A stretch of DNA of 64,000 bases from Cohnella silvisoli (GCF_021190915.1 NZ_JAIOAP010000002.1:434001-498000); one strand, 5' to 3'; counted from the first letter of the stretch, positions 18,665-28,543 are shown. Numbers and translations: made by a program. The notes: generated by a model not told the origin, from the letters alone.

Positions 18665-20018
18665 TTGATTGCTCCTCCCCATGAATACCCCATATTTGAC
18701 AATCCAATTTACCGTCGGCTAAACGCACATGAATCAGATCGCCAGGTTGGACTTCGTTAATTGTGCGAATAAGCATTTTCTCTTGCTCGTCGTAGACAAG
18801 ACTGTATCCGCGCGCCATCACTTTAAGCGGGCTCAGAGCATCTAAATGGCGGACGATCGAACCGAATTGGCTTTGACGTTGACGTACGATTCCGCCCATA
18901 GCCAATTCCAGTCCCCGCGTGGCGGAAGTGATGCGTTTGCGAGCAAATGCAGCCTGTTGACTGGGGTTAACCGCATTCAGCCTTCCGCTTAAGCGAGAGA
19001 GTCTTTCTTTCGCCCTTGCATGCCCGGCAATCATCCGGTACTGAAGCGTATCGCGCAGCCGATCAAGCCGCTCGGCTTGGACGAGCAGACTGCGTCTCGG
19101 TTGCGTAAAATAAGGCGACCTCGCCGCATGCTGCCAACGCTCTCTCGCTCTGCCGAGCATAAAGCTTAGCGATTTCGCCATTTTCTGCTCAAGATGAACA
19201 AGTCCTTGCTTTAATTCCCCGGTATGCCGGACAGCAATTTCGGCTGCTGCCGTCGGTGTCGGTGCCCGCAAGTCCGCGGCAAAATCGGAAATCGTGAAGT
19301 CAGTCTCGTGTCCGACCGCTGAGATGACGGGTATCGCGGATGCTCGAACCGCCCTCGCCACCGCTTCTTCATTAAATGCCCAAAGCTCCTCCAAGGAACC
19401 GCCGCCTCGGCCAACAATGAGCAAGTCGACCTCAGCCATTCTATTCATCGACTGAATCGCTTTAACGATTGAAGGTGCCGCATTAGCCCCTTGTACGGAT
19501 ACGGGATATAACAATACGTTAACGGTTGGATTCCGGCGTTCAAGAGTGATAAGTATGTCCCGCACGGCTGCTCCGGTCGGCGAAGTGATGACGCCTATCG
19601 TGCGTGGAAAGCGCGGAATAGATCGTTTGATTTCCTCGCGGAACAAACCTTCCAACTCTAGCTTTTTCTTTAGTTGCTCGAACGCGAGATAGAGACTTCC
19701 GATACCGTCCGGCTGCATTGCCGTTGCGTAGAATTGATATTGCCCGTCTCTTTCGTATACAGAGATGCCTCCGCGAGCCAACACTTTCATCCCGTCCTTA
19801 GGGGCAAAAGGAAGCCGTTGGTTGTAGGAGGCAAACATGATGCATTTGAGTCTTGAGCCTTCGTCCTTCAGCGTAAAATACATATGCCCGCTGGAATGGA
19901 AGGTGAAATTGGAAATTTCGCCTCGCAGCCAGATGTCTTGGAGCCCGGAGTCGCCTTCAAGTTTCATCTTAATGAGGCGGTTGATATCGCGTATGCTTAT
20001 CGCGCGTGCCGGTTCCAT
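18657..20018 (-). CDS. xseA: exodeoxyribonuclease VII large subunit
   Basis: A 453-residue nuclease subunit that trims single-stranded DNA with XseB. An N-terminal OB fold (GEISNFTFHSSGHMYFTLKD) precedes the catalytic region with GVITSPTGAAVRDIL, VGRGGGSLEELWAFNEE and SAVGHETDFTISDFAADLRA. A coiled coil and the C-terminal DGKLDCQI stretch follow. Length is typical. ATG start with GGAG upstream, 15 bases after folD. Confidence 0.96.
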   Translation of the reverse strand: MEPARAISIRDINRLIKMKLEGDSGLQDIWLRGEISNFTFHSSGHMYFTLKDEGSRLKCIMFASYNQRLPFAPKDGMKVLARGGISVYERDGQYQFYATAMQPDGIGSLYLAFEQLKKKLELEGLFREEIKRSIPRFPRTIGVITSPTGAAVRDILITLERRNPTVNVLLYPVSVQGANAAPSIVKAIQSMNRMAEVDLLIVGRGGGSLEELWAFNEEAVARAVRASAIPVISAVGHETDFTISDFAADLRAPTPTAAAEIAVRHTGELKQGLVHLEQKMAKSLSFMLGRARERWQHAARSPYFTQPRRSLLVQAERLDRLRDTLQYRMIAGHARAKERLSRLSGRLNAVNPSQQAAFARKRITSATRGLELAMGGIVRQRQSQFGSIVRHLDALSPLKVMARGYSLVYDEQEKMLIRTINEVQPGDLIHVRLADGKLDCQIWGIHGEEQSNG

Positions 20019-20032
20019 CGATTGGCTCCTTT

Positions 20033-20884
20033 CTACTCGTGAGCCCGCTTCGCGGACTTCAAGGTGTTAGCCATCAGCATCGTGATGGTCATCGGTCCGA
20101 CTCCGCCCGGAACGGGAGTTACCCAACCGGCTACATCGAGCACATCGTCATAATCGACATCGCCGCACAATTTGCCATCGGGCAAACGATTGACCCCGAC
20201 ATCGATGACGACGGCTCCCGGCTTAACCCAATCCTTTTTCACTAGCTTCGGAATGCCCACGGCGACGACGAGAATGTCCGCTTGTCGTGCCATCTCCTCA
20301 ATGTTCTGGGTACGGGAATGACAGATCGTAACCGTTGCATTTTCCCTAAGAAGCAGCATCGCCACGGGTTTGCCTACGATATTGCTTCTTCCGATAACGA
20401 CCGCATGTTTGCCGGCAGGATGGTTTCCCGTCCTCTTAAGCAACTCGATAACGCCGGATGGGGTACATGGCAGCAACGCGTCATCGCCGATCATCAGGTT
20501 GCCGACGTTCTCCGGATGGAATCCGTCTACGTCTTTCTCAACCGAAATCGCATCGATGATCGCCTTCTCTTCGATATGCTTCGGAAGAGGTAGCTGCACG
20601 AGTATGCCATTGATATTCTCTTGCGTGTTATATTTCTTAATCAGCTCTAATAGCTCGTCCTGCGTCGTCTCTGCAGGAACTCTGACGACCTCGGAATAAT
20701 ACCCGAGCTGCTCGCAGGCTTTGGCTTTGTTTCTCACGTACACTTGGGAAGCCGGATCTTCCCCGACTAGAATAACGACAAGACCCGGCGTAATGCCCTT
20801 AGACTTAAACGTCTCAACCTCATGCAGCAATTCTTGGCGAATCGAATCCGAAATACTTTTTCCGTAAATGATTTGTGCGCTCAT
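20033..20884 (-). CDS. folD: methylenetetrahydrofolate dehydrogenase/cyclohydrolase
   Basis: A 283-residue bifunctional enzyme of one-carbon metabolism, converting 5,10-methylene-THF to 10-formyl-THF with NADP+. Visible landmarks are the folate-site Lys in YVRNKAKACEQLG, GILVQLPLPKHI, PCTPSGVIELL and the nucleotide-binding VVIGRSNIVGKPVAMLLL. The ATG overlaps the nusB stop as ATGA. It is normal for this operon. Confidence 0.97.
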   Translation of the reverse strand: MSAQIIYGKSISDSIRQELLHEVETFKSKGITPGLVVILVGEDPASQVYVRNKAKACEQLGYYSEVVRVPAETTQDELLELIKKYNTQENINGILVQLPLPKHIEEKAIIDAISVEKDVDGFHPENVGNLMIGDDALLPCTPSGVIELLKRTGNHPAGKHAVVIGRSNIVGKPVAMLLLRENATVTICHSRTQNIEEMARQADILVVAVGIPKLVKKDWVKPGAVVIDVGVNRLPDGKLCGDVDYDDVLDVAGWVTPVPGGVGPMTITMLMANTLKSAKRAHE

Positions 20885-21342
20885 TGCTTGTCATCCCCCT
20901 GCGGCTGGTTTTCTTCTCTCTCCCGCAACATCCGTCCAAGAACCCCGTTTACGAATTTCCCGTTCTCTTCCAAGCCGAAATGTTTGGCGAGTTCAATCGC
21001 TTCGTTAATTACGACCTTAGGCGGAACATCTTGACGATACGTCAGTTCGAAAACGGCGAGTCGCAGAATTTGCCGATCCACCCGTGACAGCCGATCCACC
21101 TGCCACCCCGTTAAATACACGACGAGGCTCTGATCGATAAGATCCTTCTTATCTTGTATTCCTCGCACCAAATCGCGCGTAAAGCTATCAATGCTCGCCA
21201 ATTCGGCGACATCCGCGCCTATTTCGTTGTCTTGACGGGCTTCTTCCATCACAATGTCGACAGCCTCGTCGCCGGTTACCCCGTTCATCTCTATCTGGTA
21301 CAAGCTTTGTACCACGATTTCCCTAGCCAGTCTGCGTTTCAT
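20881..21342 (-). CDS. nusB: transcription antitermination factor NusB
   Basis: A 153-residue all-helical protein that binds boxA RNA with NusE to prevent early termination of rRNA transcription. It begins MKRRLAREIVVQSLYQIEMN and ends with the conserved PPKVVINEAIELAKHFG and GKFVNGVLGRML. GGGAGG lies 5 bases before ATG. It is the first gene of the nusB-folD-xseA-xseB-ispA-dxs-tlyA run. Confidence 0.97.
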   Translation of the reverse strand: MKRRLAREIVVQSLYQIEMNGVTGDEAVDIVMEEARQDNEIGADVAELASIDSFTRDLVRGIQDKKDLIDQSLVVYLTGWQVDRLSRVDRQILRLAVFELTYRQDVPPKVVINEAIELAKHFGLEENGKFVNGVLGRMLREREENQPQGDDKQ

Positions 21343-21396
21343 GAGTCCTCCCGAATGTGCCTAATCGTCCTAACCTAATACTGTAGTATGGTGCTA

Positions 21397-21439
21397 CAAA
21401 AAACAAAAAAACCCATGAGTTTCTTTTCCATCGGAAACT
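21397..21439 (-). terminator. terminator after the Asp23-AmaP operon
   Basis: On the minus strand AGTTTC pairs with GAAACT around a short loop, followed by GGGTTTTTTTGTTTTTTG. It lies between the DUF2273 gene and nusB. Confidence 0.6.
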
Positions 21440-21490
21440 GCGAAGCAAGTAGCTCCGCCGTCCCTGCCTGGGCAAGAACATTCACAGGGA

Positions 21491-21721
21491 TTATCGCGAC
21501 CAAGGCCAGCGGTCCGACACCCAATCCGTCAGTCTTTCCCACGGAAAAAGCGGTCCCCGCCGTTCGTCCTTATGCTTTCCAATCCAATATCCGATGCCAA
21601 TGAGCAAAGCGCAGAACAGCATGTCCCAGAAACCGCTAATTAAATAAATAATGCCGAATAAGAGGCCCGCCGCAACTCCGGCGATTCTTCCACCGAAGGT
21701 TTCCCACCAAACTTTCCACAT
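21491..21721 (-). CDS. DUF2273 small membrane protein
   Basis: A 76-residue protein with two close membrane segments (GGRIAGVAAGLLFGIIYLI and MLFCALLIGIGYWIGKH) and a Trp-rich basic tail. DUF2273 proteins are commonly encoded with Asp23/Gls24 proteins and AmaP, as here. They may help anchor the Asp23 envelope-stress complex. GGGGGAG precedes the ATG. Confidence 0.8.
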   Translation of the reverse strand: MWKVWWETFGGRIAGVAAGLLFGIIYLISGFWDMLFCALLIGIGYWIGKHKDERRGPLFPWERLTDWVSDRWPWSR

Positions 21722-21735
21722 AGGTGGTTCTCCCC

Positions 21736-22299
21736 CTATTCTACACGGCTCTTAAAGGTAGTTGGTGCATGGGTCACGTTCGCGATGAAGACGGATACCT
21801 CCGCAACCGGAATACCGGTAGCCTCTTCGATCTGCTGAGAAACCGTGCGCTGCATTTCTTCGGACAATGTTGGAATGGAGCCTTCTCCATCTACGAAAGC
21901 CCGAATAAGAATTTCCAGCCCGGATTCCGCGACTCTCACGCGAGCGCGCAAATCTTTAACTCCGCGCGTCCGGGATGCCGCTTTAAGCGCCAAATTCTCA
22001 ACCGTTTCCACCGAGATACGAATGTCGCCATGGTCGGTCCGTTGGTTAATGGACGGAGCGGAGCTGCCATCGCGACGGACGGAAAGAATAAAAAATCTCA
22101 AACTGATGAGCAAGATGAGAATTGCCGCTCCGATAACGGAAGCTTGCACGATTTTTACTTCGCCCGAAAAATCTGAAACGACTTCCTTCATCCAACTCTG
22201 CGAGAATCCGCCGCTTGCGGCGATAATAGCCACGATGGATGCGGCTCCGATCGCCACGCTGTACAAAAACAACAATAGCCTGTCCAAAATTTTAATCAA
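21736..22299 (-). CDS. amaP: alkaline shock response membrane anchor AmaP
   Basis: A 187-residue membrane protein with two N-terminal helices (LLLFLYSVAIGAASIVAIIA and VIGAAILILLISLRFFIL) followed by a cytoplasmic domain with Asp23-like strands. AmaP fixes Asp23 to the membrane in Staphylococcus. It lies between the Asp23-like gene and the DUF2273 gene. The TTG start has GGAGGG about 8 bases upstream. Confidence 0.85.
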   Translation of the reverse strand: MIKILDRLLLFLYSVAIGAASIVAIIAASGGFSQSWMKEVVSDFSGEVKIVQASVIGAAILILLISLRFFILSVRRDGSSAPSINQRTDHGDIRISVETVENLALKAASRTRGVKDLRARVRVAESGLEILIRAFVDGEGSIPTLSEEMQRTVSQQIEEATGIPVAEVSVFIANVTHAPTTFKSRVE

Positions 22300-22452
22300 C
22301 GTAAGAGCCCTCCCTGTTCCCTGATAGGTAAATGTCCCCCAGTTGCGAAAAGACCTCTGCGAGATTTCCCTGAAGGAAAGTTCTCGTCAGAGGGCCATCG
22401 TCGCAACCGCAGGTTGTTCCGTTACCGCGGAAATCAGGTTGCGGTCACGTCA

Positions 22453-22860
22453 TTATCGGACACGTACATGGGTATCTTCTTCTTCGGGCTTATCGCCCGT
22501 TTTGAAATGAACGTCGTGTATATGAACGTTTACTTCTACTACATTAAGTCCGGTCATCGTCTCGATCGAGCGTTTGACGTTACGTTGAATTTCCGTTGAA
22601 ATTTCCGGAATCCGGCGTCCGTATTGAACAATAATCGATACGTCCACAGCGGCTTCGCGTTGTCCGACTTCCACTTTCACGCCTTTAGACAAATTCTTGC
22701 GTCCCAGCAACTCGGCAATACCGGCCGAAATCCCGCCGCTCATTCCTGCCACGCCTTCGATTTCCACTGTCGCCAAGCCGGCTATTACTTCGATGACTTC
22801 CGGGGCGATTTCAATGGTGCCCATATCCGTCCGTTCGTAATCCGGGGCTATCGTTTCCAT
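22453..22860 (-). CDS. yqhY: Asp23/Gls24 family envelope stress protein (YqhY-like)
   Basis: A 135-residue protein with the Asp23 core IEIAPEVIEVIAGLATVEIE and GVAGMSGGISAGIAELLGRK, ending in the alternating strand pattern of the family. In Bacillus the homologous yqhY sits after accBC and is linked to acetyl-CoA carboxylase control; the same position is kept here. The METIAPDYERT ATG is preferred because GGAGG lies upstream; the longer frame begins in the promoter region of the gene. The 150 bases after it, before amaP, show no gene. Confidence 0.9.
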   Translation of the reverse strand: METIAPDYERTDMGTIEIAPEVIEVIAGLATVEIEGVAGMSGGISAGIAELLGRKNLSKGVKVEVGQREAAVDVSIIVQYGRRIPEISTEIQRNVKRSIETMTGLNVVEVNVHIHDVHFKTGDKPEEEDTHVRVR

Positions 22861-22973
22861 GCGTAGTTCCACCTCCACATACCCGGAACAAATCTGAGTA
22901 AGTCCGAGCATTCGCCTTCACTACTTATAAATATAGCATTCCCGGATAATTATGACAAACGCTTGGCCCGAAA

Positions 22974-24359
22974 TTATATCGAGAATTCGTTGTCGGTTGA
23001 CGATTCGTCATCCCCGTTAATGTCGTGCTCTTCGAGAAACTTAATATCGAACGTGCCTTTGTTGAAAATCGGGTGGTTCATCAGCTTCAAATGGAAAGGA
23101 ATCGTTGTCTTAACTCCTTCGACCATAAATTCGTTCAAAGCCCGACGCGCTCTAGCAATCGCTTCATGGCGCGTAGGCGCCCATACGATCAGCTTCGCAA
23201 TCATAGAGTCGTAATGGGGAGAGATCACATATTGCGGATAAGCCGCGCTATCAACGCGAACTCCCGGACCTCCCGGCGGCAAATAAAAACCGATTCGTCC
23301 GGCTGAAGGCATGAAATTACGCTCGGAATCTTCCGCGTTGATCCGGCACTCGATAGCCCAGCCTTCGAACTTCACGTCTTCCTGCTTAAAGGAAAGCGGC
23401 GCTCCTTCGGCAATGGCGATCATCTCTTTGATCAAGTCGATGCCCGTAATCATTTCCGTTACGGGGTGCTCCACCTGAATACGGGTGTTCATCTCCATGA
23501 AGTAAAATTGACCGTCCGGACCGAGCAAATACTCAATGGTACCCGCACCGGAATAATTCACCGCGCGAGCCGCTCTTACCGAAGCTTGACCCATACGTTC
23601 TCGCAGCGCGGGCGTCATGACGGAGCATGGCGCTTCCTCTACGAGCTTCTGACGACGGCGTTGCACGGAGCAGTCCCGCTCGCCTAAGTGAGCTACGTTA
23701 CCGTGCTTGTCGGCGATAATCTGGATTTCTACGTGTTTCATGCCCGTTAAATACTTCTCAAGATATACGCCCGCGTTGCCGAAAGCTTTCTCCGCTTCCT
23801 GCTGCGCGGTCGTAATCTCGCGAATAAGCATTTCTTCATTCTCAGCGAGCCGAATTCCGCGACCGCCGCCGCCCGCCGTCGCTTTGATAATGACGGGGTA
23901 GCCGATTTCGCGAGCTACGCGAATTGCCTCGTCCAAGTCTTCAACTAATCCGTCCGAGCCTGGAATGACGGGAACGTCGGCATCCTTCATCGTTTGCTTG
24001 GCGACCGATTTGTCGCCCATCCGGCTAATCGCTACCGAAGAAGGACCGATGAAGCTAATATTGCAAGTTTCGCAGATATCCGCGAAATCGGCATTTTCGG
24101 AAAGGAATCCGTATCCCGGATGGATCGCGTCACAATCCGTTAAGGTCGCAACGCTCATAATATTCGTTAAGTTCAAATAACTGTCCTTGGACGCAGTCGG
24201 TCCGATACAATACGCTTCATCCGCCAAACGAACGTGCAGCGATTCCCGGTCGGCTTCGGAGTAAACCGCTACCGCGGTTATTCCCAGCTCCCGGCATGCG
24301 CGGATAATTCTTACCGCGATTTCGCCGCGATTGGCCACCAAAATCTTATTAAATTTCAA
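22974..24359 (-). CDS. accC: acetyl-CoA carboxylase, biotin carboxylase subunit
   Basis: A 461-residue ATP-grasp enzyme that carboxylates the biotin on AccB, the first step of fatty acid synthesis. It begins [20 protein letters not shown] and has the ATP-binding Gly loop [13 protein letters not shown]. The catalytic region [20 protein letters not shown] and the motif [19 protein letters not shown] follow. The TTG start has GAGGAGG 8 bases upstream. It forms an operon with accB. Confidence 0.97.
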   Translation of the reverse strand: MKFNKILVANRGEIAVRIIRACRELGITAVAVYSEADRESLHVRLADEAYCIGPTASKDSYLNLTNIMSVATLTDCDAIHPGYGFLSENADFADICETCNISFIGPSSVAISRMGDKSVAKQTMKDADVPVIPGSDGLVEDLDEAIRVAREIGYPVIIKATAGGGGRGIRLAENEEMLIREITTAQQEAEKAFGNAGVYLEKYLTGMKHVEIQIIADKHGNVAHLGERDCSVQRRRQKLVEEAPCSVMTPALRERMGQASVRAARAVNYSGAGTIEYLLGPDGQFYFMEMNTRIQVEHPVTEMITGIDLIKEMIAIAEGAPLSFKQEDVKFEGWAIECRINAEDSERNFMPSAGRIGFYLPPGGPGVRVDSAAYPQYVISPHYDSMIAKLIVWAPTRHEAIARARRALNEFMVEGVKTTIPFHLKLMNHPIFNKGTFDIKFLEEHDINGDDESSTDNEFSI

Positions 24360-24378
24360 AGTGAAATCCTCCTCGGGA

Positions 24379-24858
24379 TTATTCCGGCTTCACTAGGAAC
24401 AGCGGTTGGCCGAATTCGACGAGCTGTCCGTTCTCCACGAGAATGTCCACGATCTCGCCCTTCACTTCCGCTTCCAAAGGATTCATCAGTTTCATCGCTT
24501 CCAAGATGCATACAACCGTTTTGTCGGATACTTTGTCTCCGATGTTAACGAATGAAGACGCATCCGGCGATGGAGAACGATAAAAGGTGCCTACCATCGG
24601 AGATACGATGCGGTGAAGGTGGGAATTGTCAGCCGCTGCCGTTTTCGCTTCCGGTTGGGAAGCAACTGGTGCGGCTTGAGCTGTCGGTGCAGTTGGCAGG
24701 TATGTATGAGAAAGGGGGGCGGTTTGCACGTTAACGATTTCAGTGCGACCCGGTTTGCGGATTGCCAATCGCATACCTTCGTTCTCAATTTCCAATTCAT
24801 GTACTGAGGTTTGGTCTACCAGTTTGATCAATTCTTTAATTTCGCTTAGCTTAAACAT
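24379..24858 (-). CDS. accB: biotin carboxyl carrier protein of acetyl-CoA carboxylase
   Basis: A 159-residue carrier. The N-terminal part is [19 protein letters not shown], a Pro/Ala-rich hinge follows, and the biotinyl domain ends the protein. The biotinylated Lys is in [14 protein letters not shown], with Leu in place of the usual Met after the Lys. The ATG of MFKLSE has AAGGAG 8 bases upstream; the GTG three codons earlier overlaps the site. It is the first gene of accBC. Confidence 0.95.
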   Translation of the reverse strand: MFKLSEIKELIKLVDQTSVHELEIENEGMRLAIRKPGRTEIVNVQTAPLSHTYLPTAPTAQAAPVASQPEAKTAAADNSHLHRIVSPMVGTFYRSPSPDASSFVNIGDKVSDKTVVCILEAMKLMNPLEAEVKGEIVDILVENGQLVEFGQPLFLVKPE

Positions 24859-24922
24859 GTCGGTCACTCCTTGATTCGGGTTTCCCCGTTAAAGAAAGCC
24901 TGTTCGTTCCCACAACGGAACT

Positions 24923-24931
24923 ATTATACCA
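24923..24931 (-). promoter_or_regulatory. accB promoter, extended -10
   Basis: TGGTATAAT on the minus strand is an extended -10 element about 65 bases upstream of accB. A weak -35 (TTTTCA) sits 16 bases before it. The rest of the gap to the spoIIIAH terminator (24932-25044) shows no gene. Confidence 0.6.
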
Positions 24932-25044
24932 CAATCGGATGAATTGAAAAGAGTACCGTCCCGATGGAACAAGGCTTGCGCTTCGACAATGACATCTCGA
25001 TGAGAAATCACCTTAATTGCGACACGTTAGATTCTAGCACAACT

Positions 25045-25104
25045 GAATAAAAAACAAGGAGCCATCCGCGAAGTAGAATGTCGCTCTACTCGTGGATAAG
25101 CTCC
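25045..25104 (-). terminator. spoIIIA operon terminator
   Basis: A long stem on the minus strand (GGAGCTTATCCACGAGTAGA with its imperfect complement) ends in GGCTCCTTG and TTTTTT. It separates the spoIIIA operon from accBC. Confidence 0.8.
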
Positions 25105-25115
25105 TAGTTACGGCA

Positions 25116-25799
25116 TTATTGAACGTATTGTACGGTTACTTTATCAGGAGTAACATTTAACTCTTTGGTTGCCAATTCGATGATGCCGACCGCTTGTTTT
25201 TTCTCCAGCTTATCGCTCAGAACGATGACCTTGAAGTTCGTATCCTCCTCGGACACGACCGCGTTATCGAAGTCCTGGAGCAATTTCTCCTGCAAGCTCG
25301 TAATCCGCTCATCCGTATCCTGAAGTCGGCTCAGCTCTTCGGCCGCAGTGATCGCTTCCTCTTGGCTGACTTTCGTGTTGGCGATGATCGCGTTGAGATC
25401 TTCCGATTTTTTACTGATGCTTTCCCGCTGATCCAGCAGCTTCTGTTCGAGCAATTGGTTGCCCTTCTGATTCGTCAGCCCCTTCAATACCGCTTCATCA
25501 TCCTTGGAACCGCTCGAGGTTTCCTTATCCGTACCGCTGGCATCTCCGGAAGCGATATCGGTTACGGCTCCGTCTTTCTGCGTTCCTGCCAAGCTGTCCG
25601 TACTCTGGTCCACTTCCGTAACCTCTACGTCATTCGGATTCGTCGTCGATACTTTGCCGGCATTCAGAATATCCGTTTGCTGCGTTTTGCTTGCATTGTC
25701 GGTACGAGGCGCGTCTTCGGTAAAGAGATAGTAGGCCGATAAAATAACCATCAAGCTCAGCATCGATACCAACCAAATGGTTTGGCGTTTGTTATTCAT
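25116..25799 (-). CDS. spoIIIAH: stage III sporulation protein SpoIIIAH
   Basis: A 227-residue mother-cell protein with one N-terminal membrane helix (IWLVSMLSLMVILSAYYLF), a long Thr/Ser/Asp-rich linker, and a C-terminal YscJ-like domain ending ATKELNVTPDKVTVQYVQ. It pairs with forespore SpoIIQ to form the channel across the two membranes. The MNNKRQ ATG has GGGAGG upstream; the longer frame lacks a site. It is the last gene of the octacistronic operon. Confidence 0.95.
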   Translation of the reverse strand: MNNKRQTIWLVSMLSLMVILSAYYLFTEDAPRTDNASKTQQTDILNAGKVSTTNPNDVEVTEVDQSTDSLAGTQKDGAVTDIASGDASGTDKETSSGSKDDEAVLKGLTNQKGNQLLEQKLLDQRESISKKSEDLNAIIANTKVSQEEAITAAEELSRLQDTDERITSLQEKLLQDFDNAVVSEEDTNFKVIVLSDKLEKKQAVGIIELATKELNVTPDKVTVQYVQ

Positions 25800-25852
25800 T
25801 GTTCGATTCCTCCCGGGATTGTAAAATTGGGCTTGCTTTCCGACTCGCTCGA

Positions 25853-26500
25853 TCAAGTTTTGCGCGGCACGACGGAAATCCGATGGATCGGCACGTCGAG
25901 TCCGCGGGATACCGCTTCGGCTATGAGCCTGTGGACCGTCTGATTCTCGGAGCCCTTCGCTACGATAAGAACTCCCCGAATTCGAGGTTTCAGCTTCTTA
26001 ACGACGATAGGCGACTGGCTGCCCGACACCTCGTACAACACGACCTGGCCGTCCTTCGTAATGTCGGTGATATGCCGGCTCGCACCGTTGCGGTCGGTTT
26101 CTTCGGTAATTTGCGACATCGTTTTCTCGTTCAGCTGCACGACGGTTTCCTCCGTTGAATCGACCGTAACCATGACGTCCGCCGTACCTACCCCGACTAT
26201 CCTTTCAAGCAAATCCTTCAACCGGCCTTCGATCTCGGATTCAATGTCCGTAAAGGAATTGCCCTTGTTATCCCCGCTGCCTAGGAAGGTTTCTTGCTGG
26301 GGGATATCTTCGTCGCGCGGCGGGGACAGATTCGGATCTTTCTCGGGATCGACCGTCTTGACGTTCATCAGGGAGGCCGCGAGCACCATGGCGGCGCCGA
26401 TCAATCCGATCAGCACTAGCCACCGGAATGCTTTGACCCTGCGCGGTCCGCCCGAACCTCCGCCGATGAACGATTCCAGCTGCTGCAGCCATTTAGCCAC
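25853..26500 (-). CDS. spoIIIAG: stage III sporulation protein SpoIIIAG
   Basis: A 215-residue ring-forming channel protein. A basic N-terminus is followed by the membrane helix WLVLIGLIGAAMVLAASLM and a YscJ/FliF-like domain containing LLERIVGVGTADVMVTVDST and RGVLIVAKGSENQTVHRLIA. The GTG start has GGAGG 6 bases upstream. It fits between AF and AH and has normal length. Confidence 0.95.
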   Translation of the reverse strand: MAKWLQQLESFIGGGSGGPRRVKAFRWLVLIGLIGAAMVLAASLMNVKTVDPEKDPNLSPPRDEDIPQQETFLGSGDNKGNSFTDIESEIEGRLKDLLERIVGVGTADVMVTVDSTEETVVQLNEKTMSQITEETDRNGASRHITDITKDGQVVLYEVSGSQSPIVVKKLKPRIRGVLIVAKGSENQTVHRLIAEAVSRGLDVPIHRISVVPRKT

Positions 26501-26516
26501 ATCGCACCTCCCCTGG

Positions 26517-27254
26517 TCAGTTAGAGTTTGCCGTATCCGCAGCCACAGGCGTTTTCACTTCAACGATGCTAGCCGCAAACCCGAAGCGACTTGCGATAAG
26601 CGCGGATATCCGCAAGCGAGCTTCGCGCTCCGGATTTAGTTCCTTCTCATTCACTGAGTTTCCTTCGACTTTCGGTGTAGCCGACACCTCGTGATCGTCG
26701 CTAGGCCAGCTATCCACCTTGATCTGGATATCGACGTCCGCGATCGGATCCACTTCCTTTGCAGCAGAGCGTACGCGGCTGCTTTCGCCGCCTACCTGTT
26801 CGGGCTCCAGGAGAACAATCACTTTGGCAACCGCCAAGGAACCGTCATTGCCCCGCTCCAGAACGACGTCCACTTTGCGCACGCCGCGTTTCTCGCTTTG
26901 CTCCACCTCGCTGCGAATGGCGGATTCCAGTCTTGCCGACACCAAGTCGGCAGCTTGGATATTTTGCTTATCGCGCAGCTTGGCTCCTTCTTTCTCGATC
27001 ATCGCCAATTGTTCTGCCCCTTCTTGCGGCGTTCGTTCAACCGCATCGAGGCCTTCGGCAAGCTTAGTCGTGAAGTCGCCTTTCATCCAGTGCATGATCG
27101 GCGTCGCTACGGTCATCAGAATAAAAAGTCCCGCAACCAGCCGTACGTACCTCTGCATCGTGCGATTCGGCAGCAGCATATCGATGAGCGAAGCAAGCAA
27201 GATGACGGCGATAATTTGGCGAAGCCAGTGGGACAGCCCCTCCATTAACCCCAT
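26517..27254 (-). CDS. spoIIIAF: stage III sporulation protein SpoIIIAF
   Basis: A 245-residue protein with two N-terminal membrane helices (LRQIIAVILLASLIDMLLP and LVAGLFILMTVATPIMHWM) and a C-terminal soluble domain. It belongs to the feeding-tube channel complex. GGAGG lies about 10 bases before the ATG. A second ATG four codons later is possible. It lies in the expected operon position. Confidence 0.93.
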   Translation of the reverse strand: MGLMEGLSHWLRQIIAVILLASLIDMLLPNRTMQRYVRLVAGLFILMTVATPIMHWMKGDFTTKLAEGLDAVERTPQEGAEQLAMIEKEGAKLRDKQNIQAADLVSARLESAIRSEVEQSEKRGVRKVDVVLERGNDGSLAVAKVIVLLEPEQVGGESSRVRSAAKEVDPIADVDIQIKVDSWPSDDHEVSATPKVEGNSVNEKELNPEREARLRISALIASRFGFAASIVEVKTPVAADTANSN

Positions 27255-27273
27255 CGGGCGCCCACCTCCCTTG

Positions 27274-28518
27274 TCAGCGAATCATGAGCGCGGCATTGCC
27301 TGCGGTCAATATAATCGTTACAGCCAAGAAAAACATCAATCCAACCGAAGCCAATGCCGCGAAAACATAGATTAGCGTCTTGCCTATCGTCTGCAAGCAG
27401 TGGACGATCGGAGTATCTCCTAACGGCTGCATGATCGCGCCGGCTAGGTTATAGATTAGCGCAAGCGCCAATATCTTAATTGCCGGAAAAGCGCAAAGAA
27501 ACAATAAAACGATGACCCCGGTGAGCCCGACCGCGTTTTTGACGAGAAGGCTGGCCGACATGACGGTATCCGCGGCATCCGAGAACATCTTGCCTACGAC
27601 GGGAACGAAATTACCGGTTACGAATTTGGCTGTTCTAAGCGCCACTCCGTCGGTAACGGCACCGGTTGCCCCTTGCACCGACAGCACTCCGAGGAATACC
27701 GTCAGCAGAATGCCTAGAACGCCGATCCCGACGTTCCTAAGCAAGTTCGCCAGCTGGGTCACTTTATAGCGATCGGTAATCGCGCTGACCAAATGCAGAA
27801 CCGCCGAGAAGAACAGCAACGGGAAAACGACGAGGTGAATGAACGTTCCTACCGTATGGATCATGAATACGATCAGCGGATGCAGCACCGCTACGGAAGC
27901 GACTCCTCCCGTGCCCGCAAGCAATGTAAGCAATAGCGGCACCATCGCGAGCATGAATTGCACCATGCTCTGGATCGCGTCACCCGCATAAGAAGTCGCC
28001 GTGCGGAAACTATTTACCGCCAATATGATCAGCACCATGTAGGCGATGCCATAAGCGACTTTGCCGACCGCATTGCGCTCGAATGCGCTTTGCATCGTCT
28101 CAAGCAGCATCGTGAACACCGTAAGCAACACGATGGTTACCAGGAGTTTGCCGCTATACAGCACCTCGTGGAGGAAAAACCGGGCAATTCCGCCAAATGC
28201 CTGTCCGACGCTCCATTGCTTCCCTTCGGGAAACATCAATTGGCGCAATTCGGGCAGTTTTCCTTCCGGAAAATAACCGCCGTATTCGGTTTTCAGATCA
28301 TTCCAATACTTCTGAATTTGCCTCACATCGACGGCTTCGCTCTGCTGCTTGGCCAAGTCGCCCGATAGATTGCCTTGCGCCATCGTTCCCGACTCCGTCG
28401 CCGTTTTATCGGGGATTCTCGAATCTGCGTATACGAGGGAATCTCCCATCGGAAGAAAGAACATTAGCATAAACAGCAGGATCATTAGCTGTCTCTCTAT
28501 TCCCGTCTGTCGAAGCAT
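27274..28518 (-). CDS. spoIIIAE: stage III sporulation protein SpoIIIAE
   Basis: A 414-residue polytopic membrane protein with a signal-like N-terminus and about eight hydrophobic segments. Typical stretches are VLSVQGATGAVTDGVALRTA and KFVTGNFVPVVGKMFSDAAD. It is the largest membrane subunit of the spoIIIA channel. GGAGGGAGAAC precedes the ATG. Order and size match other spore formers. Confidence 0.95.
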   Translation of the reverse strand: MLRQTGIERQLMILLFMLMFFLPMGDSLVYADSRIPDKTATESGTMAQGNLSGDLAKQQSEAVDVRQIQKYWNDLKTEYGGYFPEGKLPELRQLMFPEGKQWSVGQAFGGIARFFLHEVLYSGKLLVTIVLLTVFTMLLETMQSAFERNAVGKVAYGIAYMVLIILAVNSFRTATSYAGDAIQSMVQFMLAMVPLLLTLLAGTGGVASVAVLHPLIVFMIHTVGTFIHLVVFPLLFFSAVLHLVSAITDRYKVTQLANLLRNVGIGVLGILLTVFLGVLSVQGATGAVTDGVALRTAKFVTGNFVPVVGKMFSDAADTVMSASLLVKNAVGLTGVIVLLFLCAFPAIKILALALIYNLAGAIMQPLGDTPIVHCLQTIGKTLIYVFAALASVGLMFFLAVTIILTAGNAALMIR

Positions 28519-28543
28519 GTTCTCCCTCCGTCCGCGATGCCAG

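Noticed and set aside
24983..24990. TTGTCGAA (a Spo0A box match) upstream of accB
   Set aside because: A single 8-base match in a window this size can occur by chance, and no sporulation link of accBC supports it.
25194..25742. 182-codon plus-strand frame over spoIIIAH
   Set aside because: It lies antisense to the Thr/Ser/Asp-rich linker of SpoIIIAH and shows no domain or ribosome site.
26691..27375. Two long plus-strand frames over spoIIIAF and spoIIIAE
   Set aside because: Antisense shadows of conserved sporulation genes; the composition is repetitive and no start is supported.
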